Shown piece by piece: positions 1 to 5,186 of a stretch of DNA of 10,201 nucleotides. The position numbers and the translations under genes are program-made. This DNA comes from an uncultured Oxalobacteraceae bacterium (GTDB lineage: Bacteria > Pseudomonadota > Gammaproteobacteria > Burkholderiales > Burkholderiaceae_D): the NCBI GenBank assembly GCA_937996605.1, contig CALKVB010000105.1, positions 1 to 10,201 of the forward strand. The letters are read 5' to 3'. Under the pieces are notes generated by a model, which ran no database searches, was not told the origin of the DNA, and saw only the letters and a list, made by a program, of their open reading frames with translations. Within the stretch, counting starts at the first letter, position 1; each line of letters begins with the position of its first letter.

Positions 1-1
1 T

Positions 2-373
2 ACATTAGGCTTGCAAGTGTTGTCCAATTATGCCAACGATTACGGAGATGGTGTAAAAGGGACTGATGCTAATAGAATTGGAGAAAAGCGTTTAGTGGCA
101 GCAGGAATTATAACAGCGCAACAAATGAGAAAAGCGGTTATTATTACTGCAATATTAACTTTTATTATCGCTTTGTTGCTAATTTATGTTGCGTTTGGAA
201 AAGAAAATTTTGCATTGAGTTTAATTTTTATTTTGTTAGGAATTGGTTCTATTGGTGCGGCAGTTAAATATACTGTAGGCAAAGGAGCATACGGCTACAG
301 TGGATTTGGAGATGTATTTGTATTTATTTTCTTTGGATTAGTTTCAGTAATAGGTTCTAATTTTTTGTTCACT
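2..373 (+). CDS. menA: 1,4-dihydroxy-2-naphthoate polyprenyltransferase (MenA) fragment, both ends missing
   Basis: Internal piece of an integral-membrane UbiA-family prenyltransferase that attaches a polyprenyl chain to 1,4-dihydroxy-2-naphthoate in menaquinone synthesis. The frame is open at the left edge (Thr-Leu-Gly precedes the TTG at 11), so that TTG is not the real start. Near its N-terminus is the first Asp-rich motif NYANDYGDGVKGTD, which binds Mg-prenyl diphosphate. Three hydrophobic stretches follow, including the conserved GDVFVFIFFGLV segment. About 124 codons remain of a family length near 300. MenA-like sequence stops at GSNFLFT (about 371-373). The frame then runs on to 607, but that part is only the antisense of ntrC. 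Base composition is far more AT-rich than the rest of the window and the protein resembles Bacteroidota (Flavobacterium-like) MenA. The family call is firm; the lineage is inference. Confidence 0.85.
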
Positions 374-1369
374 CATTTGTGCATTGTGGCGCTGCACATA
401 ATACTCAGTGATGAGTGGGATGTCTTCGCGGCGTTCACGCAGACTTGGTACTCGCAGACGTATCACATTCAAACGGTGAAACAAGTCTTCGCGAAAGACG
501 CCTTCTTTGACACGCTCTTCAAGATTTTGATGAGTGGCGGCGATCAATCTCACATTTGCTTTCAGAGGTTGATGACCACCAACGCGGTAAAAATGACCAT
601 CCGATAAAACACGCAGTAAGCGAGTCTGTAAATCGAAGGGCATATCGCCAATTTCATCAAGAAATAAAGTACCGCCCTCAGCTTGTTCGAAACGACCGCG
701 ACGCGAAGATTGCGCACCCGTGAATGCCCCCCGCTCGTGTCCGAATAATTCAGATTCCAAGAGGTCTTTCGGGATAGCTGCTGTGTTTAATGCGATGAAG
801 GGCTGATTTACTCTTGGACTATGCTTATGAAGTGCACGCGCCACCAATTCTTTACCGCTACCAGACTCACCTGTAATAAGAACCGTCACACTCGATTGCG
901 ACAGTCGACCGATTGCGCGAAATACTTCCTGCATTGCTGCCGCATGACCAAGAATTTCAGTTTCAACATCTTGAATTTGCTCGACGGTGGTTTCCCGTTC
1001 ACTCTCCTCTAAAGCACGCCGTATCAGCTCGACTGCCTTCGATAAATCGAATGGTTTTGCTAGATATTCAAAGGCACCTCCTTTGAATGCGGCAACAGCA
1101 GAATCCAAATCGGAAAACGCCGTCATGATAATGACAGGCAAACTTGGTAGTCGCAACTTGACAGTCTGCAGCAAATCCAAACCCGAAGCACCGTTCATAC
1201 GAATATCTGAGACTAAGACCTGAGGCAAATCTCCCTCTTCGTCAAGCACTTGCATTACCTCGTCTGGCTGTCTAAAGCTACGCGTGACCAAGCCTTCGCG
1301 CGCCAGAGCTTTTTCTAGCACCCAACGAATTGAATCATCATCATCCACAATCCAGATTGTTTTTTTCAT
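344..1369 (-). CDS. ntrC: Nitrogen regulation response regulator NtrC, C-terminally truncated
   Basis: Sigma-54-dependent transcription activator phosphorylated by NtrB. The receiver domain spans about residues 1-120, with acidic pocket D10/D11, phospho-acceptor D55 (VSDIRM), T83 and K105. The AAA+ domain starts near residue 138: Walker A GESGSGKE at 167-174, the sigma-54-contacting GAFTGA loop at 214-219, Walker B LFLDEIGD around 235-242, and arginines R293 and R299 in the FREDLFHRL segment. Recognisable NtrC sequence ends near residue 333; the last few residues before the stop at 344 come from the foreign AT-rich DNA. The end of the AAA+ region and the Fis-type helix-turn-helix are therefore missing (intact NtrC is about 470-500 residues). 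The start is ATG at 1369, beginning MKKTIWIVDDD, with only a weak ribosome site. It lies 82 bases downstream of ntrB, and the pair are probably cotranscribed. As written it could not bind DNA; the truncation is probably an artefact. Confidence 0.92.
   Translation of the reverse strand: MKKTIWIVDDDDSIRWVLEKALAREGLVTRSFRQPDEVMQVLDEEGDLPQVLVSDIRMNGASGLDLLQTVKLRLPSLPVIIMTAFSDLDSAVAAFKGGAFEYLAKPFDLSKAVELIRRALEESERETTVEQIQDVETEILGHAAAMQEVFRAIGRLSQSSVTVLITGESGSGKELVARALHKHSPRVNQPFIALNTAAIPKDLLESELFGHERGAFTGAQSSRRGRFEQAEGGTLFLDEIGDMPFDLQTRLLRVLSDGHFYRVGGHQPLKANVRLIAATHQNLEERVKEGVFREDLFHRLNVIRLRVPSLRERREDIPLITEYYVQRHNAQMSEQKIRTYY
365..380. other. Chimeric junction between AT-rich Bacteroidota-like DNA and betaproteobacterial DNA
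   Basis: To the left, codons for a MenA protein read into the join; to the right, antisense codons for NtrC read into it from the other side. The MenA-like frame keeps family resemblance to about 373, and the NtrC frame keeps it from about 371 upward, so the switch is within a few bases. No terminal inverted repeat, target-site duplication, transposase, integrase or tRNA lies near it. The abrupt composition change and simultaneous truncation of two conserved genes fit a mis-assembled or chimeric contig better than a natural insertion. Confidence 0.75.
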
Positions 1370-1451
1370 TGTTGTTTGTATTCCGTACCGTCAAATCTAT
1401 CATTGCCAATTAGCCCATGACCTACCACCACATCTCTCATTGATTGATCAA

Positions 1452-2528
1452 TTACGGCAGCGGAATCAAGATACGAAAATCCGTACATCCTGCTCGACTT
1501 TCGCAATCAATTACTCCTGCATGTTGTGTGATAAATGCCTGTGCCAAGGTTAGACCCAGTCCACTTCCGCCATCGCGCCCCGAAACTAAAGGATAGAAAA
1601 TGCGATCACGAATCTCAGCTGGAATACCAGGTCCGTTATCAATGATATGCAAATCTAATGCCAGCCTGTAACGTATTTTGGCCAAAGTCACTTGGCGCAC
1701 AACCCGCGTCTTAAAAATGATTTCCGCATCACCTTCAGCCATACGCATTACCAAAGCTTGTGCAGCATTGTGGGCGATATTTAGCACCACTTGGATCAAC
1801 TGCTGTTGATCCCCGCGGAATTCAGGAATCGATAAATCATAATCGCGCTTGATGTTGAGGCCTCTAGGGAATTCGGCAACAATGAGACTACGCACCCGCT
1901 CGCAGACTTCATGAATATTCACATCGGCAATCACCTGCGGCAAGCGATTCGGGGCTAACAAGCGATCAACCAAAACCTGCAAGCGATCTGCTTCTTTAAT
2001 AATAACTTGGGTGTACTCACGCAATTCTTTCGCTCTGCGCTCAGAAAGATCTTGTTCTGGCAACTCGAGCTCTAACAGCTGGGCGGCACCACGAATTCCA
2101 CCTAAAGGATTTTTTATTTCATGGGCTAGGTTGCGAATCAACTCTTTATTTTCTTTATTTTGATCGTGCATACGTTCTTCACGATCAAGTTTTAGCTGCT
2201 GTACATTTTCACGCAATTCAATCAATACCGGCGTATCAAGCAAATCGAGCGCTGTAACTATGCTATGCACATGCAATGGATCGCGCCCACTTCTCTCTAA
2301 AATTAAGTCTTGGCGTTTCTCAGCGAACTGATGTGCCAGCGCTTGCTGAAAGCCATCAAACAAATCAGCACTATTCAAGAAAAGGTCGTGCAATGAAGCA
2401 TTCAACAAAAGTTTACTTGGTCGCTCAAGTAGATTCTCCGCTGCTGGATTCGCGTATACCACGCGCCCTTGCTGATCGAGGACAATCACTGATGAGGCGA
2501 GCAGATCTAAGCCTGAGAACGGATGCAT
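1452..2528 (-). CDS. ntrB: Nitrogen regulation sensor histidine kinase NtrB
   Basis: Cytoplasmic PAS-containing histidine kinase/phosphatase that controls NtrC in response to PII protein. The ATG at 2528 is preferred over the TTG one codon upstream. From that start (358 residues) there is an N-terminal PAS domain at about 5-110 (SSVIVLDQQGRVVYANPAAE), a short linker helix, then the dimerisation/phosphoacceptor motif LAHEIKNPLGGIRGAAQLL with the phospho-His near residue 136. The HATPase domain carries the N box (VVLNIAHNAAQAL, ~248-259), the G1 box DNGPGI (~297-302) and the G2 box GGSGLGL (~320-326). No transmembrane segment is seen, as expected for NtrB. Length matches the family. A terminator lies between it and the upstream DUF4124-like gene, so it needs its own promoter or read-through; I found no convincing promoter or Shine-Dalgarno in the 70 bases before it. 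Confidence 0.96.
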   Translation of the reverse strand: MHPFSGLDLLASSVIVLDQQGRVVYANPAAENLLERPSKLLLNASLHDLFLNSADLFDGFQQALAHQFAEKRQDLILERSGRDPLHVHSIVTALDLLDTPVLIELRENVQQLKLDREERMHDQNKENKELIRNLAHEIKNPLGGIRGAAQLLELELPEQDLSERRAKELREYTQVIIKEADRLQVLVDRLLAPNRLPQVIADVNIHEVCERVRSLIVAEFPRGLNIKRDYDLSIPEFRGDQQQLIQVVLNIAHNAAQALVMRMAEGDAEIIFKTRVVRQVTLAKIRYRLALDLHIIDNGPGIPAEIRDRIFYPLVSGRDGGSGLGLTLAQAFITQHAGVIDCESRAGCTDFRILIPLP

Positions 2529-2595
2529 CAATTAATTCAATCGAATAAAAAATGTAAATGTTAGTTGTTACCCAAGCCACAACTCAAACAACCAT

Positions 2596-2622
2596 AAAAA
2601 AAGGTCGCGCTAGCGACCTTTT
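2596..2622 (-). terminator. Rho-independent terminator after the DUF4124-like gene
   Basis: On the minus strand a 10-base-pair stem (AAAAGGTCGC paired with GCGACCTTTT at 2599-2622) closes on a four-base loop and is followed by seven consecutive T residues (complement of A 2596-2602). It begins about 22 bases after the stop codon of the small secreted protein gene, separating that gene from ntrB. The stem is perfect, so it may also act weakly on the plus strand, where only four T residues follow. Confidence 0.85.
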
Positions 2623-2643
2623 GCGAGAATACTGTTCAGCATT

Positions 2644-3132
2644 CTATTTTAGGTTACTGATTTCGCGCTTTAATGCCTCTATATTTTTTTCCGAACGGGC
2701 GATATCCCCTTTCAAGTTGTTCACGCGTTCGACATATTGAGCTGGCTGTCGTTCATCTATACGACGCTCAACATCACCACCGTTGTACTCTTTCTTTAAA
2801 GCTGCCAGTTTTTGCTCTTCTGCCTTTAACTCATCGATCAAAATCTGTTTGCGATCTGAATCACGTGAACGTTGAGTTGCGTCATCCACTTTAGGAAAAC
2901 TCGCAGGTGCAGAAGCAGCTGAGGGTTTAGTAGTAGTCGTCCTCTTTACGGCCGCAGGTGCCGGCACAGAATTTACATATGGCAGTTCGACCAGCTTACA
3001 CCCCTTAACATTACCGGTGTTTTTATATTCTTTTTTCCCGTTTGCATCGATGCACAAATACACATCAGACTGCGCAAATGCAGAAACAGAAATAACAGCA
3101 AACAATCCAAATACAGTCAAGTAGTGCTTCAT
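2644..3132 (-). CDS. DUF4124-like secreted protein with C-terminal coiled coil
   Basis: Small exported protein of unknown function. The ATG at 3132 is chosen over the TTG at 3141 because it begins a clean signal peptide: MKHYL, then a hydrophobic core (TVFGLFAVISVSAFA) with probable cleavage after AFA. The mature N-terminus (VYLCIDANGKKEYKNTG, followed by a second Cys) resembles the DUF4124 domain of small proteobacterial periplasmic proteins, with two cysteines that could form a disulfide. A low-complexity Ala/Pro/Thr/Ser linker follows, then a charged helical segment rich in Lys, Glu and Leu (from about DRKQILIDELKAEEQKLAALKKE to the end) that looks like a coiled coil. About 162 residues. 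It sits between glnA and ntrB with terminators on both sides, so it appears to be a single-gene transcription unit. The position between glnA and ntrBC is one I associate with betaproteobacteria, but it does not show a role in nitrogen control. Confidence 0.8.
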   Translation of the reverse strand: MKHYLTVFGLFAVISVSAFAQSDVYLCIDANGKKEYKNTGNVKGCKLVELPYVNSVPAPAAVKRTTTTKPSAASAPASFPKVDDATQRSRDSDRKQILIDELKAEEQKLAALKKEYNGGDVERRIDERQPAQYVERVNNLKGDIARSEKNIEALKREISNLK

Positions 3133-3213
3133 GGTTGGCAAGTAGTAATGAATAACAAGCTAAGTGTAAGTCATGCCGCCATTTTGCACAATTCTTCAAA
3201 ATTTTGCTGCAAG

Positions 3214-3239
3214 AAAAAAGCGGGGCGAACCCCGCTTTT
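3214..3239 (-). terminator. Rho-independent terminator of glnA
   Basis: Perfect 10-base-pair stem (AAAAGCGGGG / CCCCGCTTTT, 3216-3239) with loop TTCG on the minus strand, followed by six T residues (complement of A 3214-3219). It starts 7 bases after the glnA stop codon. The GC-rich stem with a UUCG tetraloop and U-tract should be strong, so little glnA transcript is expected to continue into the downstream genes. Confidence 0.93.
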
Positions 3240-3246
3240 CAAGATT

Positions 3247-4662
3247 TTACAAAGAGTAGTACATGTCGAACTCAGCTGGATGCGTAGTCATACGCATACG
3301 TTGAACATCTTGCATCTTCAATTCGATGTAAGCATCAATCATGCTGTCACTAAACACACCGCCGCGTGTCAAAAATTCGCGATCTTTGTCCAATGCTTCC
3401 AAAGCTTGTTCCAAAGAGTGGCAAACCGTTGGAATCAACGCATCTTCTTCTGGTGGCAAGTGGTACAAGTCTTTAGATGCCGCTTCACCTGGATGAATCT
3501 TATTCTGTACACCATCCAAACCTGCCATCATCAATGCGGCGAAGCACAAGTATGGGTTCGCCAATGGATCTGGGAAGCGCGCTTCAACACGGCGTGCTTT
3601 TGGATTTGCTACGTATGGAATACGGATAGAAGCAGAACGGTTCTTCGCAGAGTATGCCAATTTCACTGGTGCTTCATAACCTGGAACCAAACGCTTGTAT
3701 GAGTTTGTGCCTGGGTTAGTAATCGCGTTCAAGGCACGTGCGTGCTTGATGATACCGCCGATGTAGTACAAAGCAAATTCTGACAAACCTGCATAGCCGT
3801 CGCCAGCGAACAAGTTTTTGCCGTCTTTCCAGATAGATTGGTGAACGTGCATACCAGAGCCGTTATCGCCAACAATAGGTTTTGGCATGAACGTCGCTGT
3901 TTTGCCGTAGGTGTGCGCCACATTCCATACTACATATTTCAAGTTTTGAGTCCAGTCAGCACGCTCTACCAATGTGGAGAACTTCGTACCGATTTCGTTT
4001 TGGCCCGCACCAGCTACTTCATGGTGATGTACTTCAACTGGGATACCCAAGGATTCCAAAATCAAGCACATTTCAGAACGCATATCTTGGAAACTATCGA
4101 CTGGTGGCACTGGGAAGTAGCCGCCCTTTACGGTTGGACGATGACCAGAATTGCCGCCTTCCAGTTTTTCACCAGTTGTCCAAGACGCTTCATCAGAATC
4201 AATCTTCACGAAGCAACCAGACATATCAATTTTCCAGCGAACACTGTCAAAAATAAAGAATTCTGGTTCTGGACCGAAGTAAGCTGTGTCACCAATACCG
4301 GAAGACTTCAAATACGCTTCAGCGCGTTTGGCGATAGAACGTGGATCACGATCGTAACCTTTACCGTCCGCTGGCTCGATCACATCACATTGCATAAACA
4401 ATGTTGTTTCTTCCATAAATGGATCGATGTTCGCAGTATTTGGATCGGGCATCAACAACATGTCAGACGCTTCAATACCTTTCCATCCCGCGATCGAAGA
4501 ACCGTCAAATGCGTGACCAGATTCGAATTTATCCATGTTAAATTGTGAGATAGGCACTGTGACGTGCTGCTCTTTACCACGGGTATCAGCAAAACGGAAA
4601 TCAACGAATTTTACTTCGTTATCTTTAGCCATTTTTAGGACGTCTGCTGCTGTCATTGCCAT
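3247..4662 (-). CDS. glnA: Type I glutamine synthetase (GSI-beta)
   Basis: Makes glutamine from glutamate, ammonia and ATP as a cytoplasmic dodecamer; the main ammonia-assimilating enzyme. At 471 residues it matches the GSI-beta class. Active-site residues sit three positions later than in E. coli: D53 (FDGSS), metal ligands E132 and E134 (FGPEPEFF), E215 and E223 (HHEVAGAGQNE), N267, H272 (NGSGMHVHQS), E360 and R362 (VEARFPDP), and R342 (KNRSASIRIP). The adenylylation site is Tyr400 in KDLYHLPPEE, so activity should be set by GlnE. The start is ATG at 4662, six bases after GAGGAG; a second in-frame ATG two codons later is less well placed. A strong terminator follows. Upstream lie a sigma-54 promoter and NtrC-type sites, so transcription is expected to rise on nitrogen limitation. 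Confidence 0.99.
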   Translation of the reverse strand: MAMTAADVLKMAKDNEVKFVDFRFADTRGKEQHVTVPISQFNMDKFESGHAFDGSSIAGWKGIEASDMLLMPDPNTANIDPFMEETTLFMQCDVIEPADGKGYDRDPRSIAKRAEAYLKSSGIGDTAYFGPEPEFFIFDSVRWKIDMSGCFVKIDSDEASWTTGEKLEGGNSGHRPTVKGGYFPVPPVDSFQDMRSEMCLILESLGIPVEVHHHEVAGAGQNEIGTKFSTLVERADWTQNLKYVVWNVAHTYGKTATFMPKPIVGDNGSGMHVHQSIWKDGKNLFAGDGYAGLSEFALYYIGGIIKHARALNAITNPGTNSYKRLVPGYEAPVKLAYSAKNRSASIRIPYVANPKARRVEARFPDPLANPYLCFAALMMAGLDGVQNKIHPGEAASKDLYHLPPEEDALIPTVCHSLEQALEALDKDREFLTRGGVFSDSMIDAYIELKMQDVQRMRMTTHPAEFDMYYSL

Positions 4663-4667
4663 TTGAA

Positions 4668-4674
4668 GCTCCTC
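4668..4674 (-). promoter_or_regulatory. Ribosome binding site of glnA
   Basis: Reads GAGGAGC on the minus strand, with the GAGGAG core ending six bases before the ATG at 4662. It is the best Shine-Dalgarno match among the minus-strand genes and fixes the glnA start. Confidence 0.88.
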
Positions 4675-4809
4675 AAATCAATCAAAAATAAGTGAATACC
4701 TGCCTGAAGACTGCCGAACAATCATTTCCCGAATGCAAGAAAACACATTAGCACGCTTACGCACTATTACAATGCATTTTTCAGAAAATTTTCTTTCCAG
4801 ACCGTATTA

Positions 4810-4824
4810 GCAGAAACCGTGCCA
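4810..4824 (-). promoter_or_regulatory. Sigma-54 (-24/-12) promoter of glnA
   Basis: The minus strand reads TGGCACggtttCTGC, against the consensus TGGCAC-N5-TTGC: the -24 block is perfect and the -12 block has one mismatch that keeps the essential GC. Counting from the GC puts the transcription start near 4798 and gives a 5' leader of about 136 bases before the glnA ATG. The upstream NtrC-type sites and the ntrBC genes nearby support this as the nitrogen-regulated glnA promoter. Confidence 0.88.
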
Positions 4825-4928
4825 TGTTTGGGTGCAAAGCCAGATCCCAATATTGCTCTCTAAGTATTTGTTTTTATGCCGCTTTCTCATTTAGCTCACG
4901 GACTATGGCGAAAATCACAAATATCTTC

Positions 4929-4945
4929 AGCTCTTTTTTGGTGCA
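4929..4945. promoter_or_regulatory. NtrC binding site (promoter-proximal)
   Basis: AGCTCTTTTTTGGTGCA, compared with the enterobacterial NtrC consensus TGCACTAAAATGGTGCA. The right half GGTGCA is perfect and the left half keeps G, C and C at their conserved positions with two mismatches. Its centre lies about 139 bases upstream of the predicted glnA start, a normal enhancer distance, and 29 bases from the second site, close to three helical turns, which suits cooperative binding of NtrC dimers. Confidence 0.65.
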
Positions 4946-4957
4946 AAATAAGACTGT

Positions 4958-4974
4958 CGCACCATATTAGTGCA
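4958..4974. promoter_or_regulatory. NtrC binding site (distal, strong)
   Basis: CGCACCATATTAGTGCA matches the reverse complement of the NtrC consensus (TGCACCATTTTAGTGCA) at 15 of 17 positions, with both half-sites essentially intact. It is centred about 168 bases upstream of the predicted glnA start. This is the best operator in the window. A further half-site with weak left arm (AAGTGCA) ends at 4997. Confidence 0.78.
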
Positions 4975-5040
4975 ACAGAGCATCCTAAACAAGTGCAAAA
5001 GCGCTTCAGTCCGCCAAGATCTGAACCAGAAGTTAGGAAA

Positions 5041-5066
5041 CATACTATGTCAAAAAGGCGAGTATG
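5041..5066. repeat. Inverted repeat CATACT-N14-AGTATG
   Basis: Six-base perfect arms at 5041-5046 and 5061-5066. Its centre is about 53 bases, near five helical turns, from the centre of the stronger dyad at 5097-5117. It could be an upstream activator site for the formate dehydrogenase operon, but arms this short can occur by chance. Confidence 0.25.
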
Positions 5067-5096
5067 CTGATGCTATGAGAAATGCGCAGGGTGGTA

Positions 5097-5117
5097 ATTG
5101 TCAATCACATCGACAAT
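5097..5117. repeat. Inverted repeat ATTGTC-N9-GACAAT, candidate operator
   Basis: Perfect six-base arms around a nine-base spacer, giving a 21-base dyad whose left arm overlaps the candidate -35 box of the formate dehydrogenase promoter. Size and position fit a binding site for a dimeric regulator, for example a LysR-type protein, but no regulator gene lies in the window to link it to. Confidence 0.4.
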
Positions 5118-5126
5118 GATTAGATT
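5098..5126 (+). promoter_or_regulatory. Candidate sigma-70 promoter of the formate dehydrogenase operon
   Basis: TTGTCA (5098-5103, one mismatch to TTGACA), a 17-base spacer, then TAGATT (5121-5126, four of six to TATAAT). This would start transcription near 5133, about 54 bases before the fdhB ATG. The overlap with the 5097-5117 dyad suggests the promoter is controlled. Confidence 0.4.
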
Positions 5127-5186
5127 ACGACCTTAGCTTACTGATATTATTTACTAGACAAACTATAAGTACGAGACCAGAACAAC

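Larger units (their letters stand above)
4663..5186. other. Divergent intergenic region between glnA and the formate dehydrogenase operon
   Basis: This 524-base stretch carries no credible gene. From the glnA side it holds the ribosome site, an AT-rich leader of about 136 bases, the sigma-54 promoter (4810-4824) and two NtrC-type sites (4929-4945, 4958-4974). From the formate dehydrogenase side it holds a possible sigma-70 promoter overlapping a 21-base dyad (5097-5126) and a looser inverted repeat (5041-5066). I found no plus-strand GG-N10-GC sigma-54 signature, so direct sigma-54 control of the formate dehydrogenase genes is not indicated. No divergent LysR-type regulator gene, such as the fdsR found next to fds operons, lies between the two units. 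Confidence 0.8.

Noticed and set aside
374..607. Rightward continuation of the menA reading frame past the join
   Set aside because: After GSNFLFT the translation loses all MenA character and is simply the antisense of the ntrC AAA+ region.
1443..1452. ATTGATCAAT palindrome at the end of ntrB
   Set aside because: Ten-base AT-rich palindrome with no T-tract or extended stem; too short to call a terminator or operator between ntrB and ntrC.
3838..4548. Long open frame (236 codons) on the plus strand inside glnA
   Set aside because: Entirely antisense to the highly conserved glnA, with Trp/Phe/His-rich, domain-free translation; a codon-bias shadow.
4783..4794. AGAAAATTTTCT palindrome in the glnA leader
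   Set aside because: A simple AT-rich 12-base palindrome close to the predicted transcription start; expected by chance in such DNA and not linked to a known regulator.
4876..5070. 64-codon open frame in the glnA-formate dehydrogenase intergenic region
   Set aside because: No ribosome site, no recognisable protein features, and it overlaps the NtrC-type operators.
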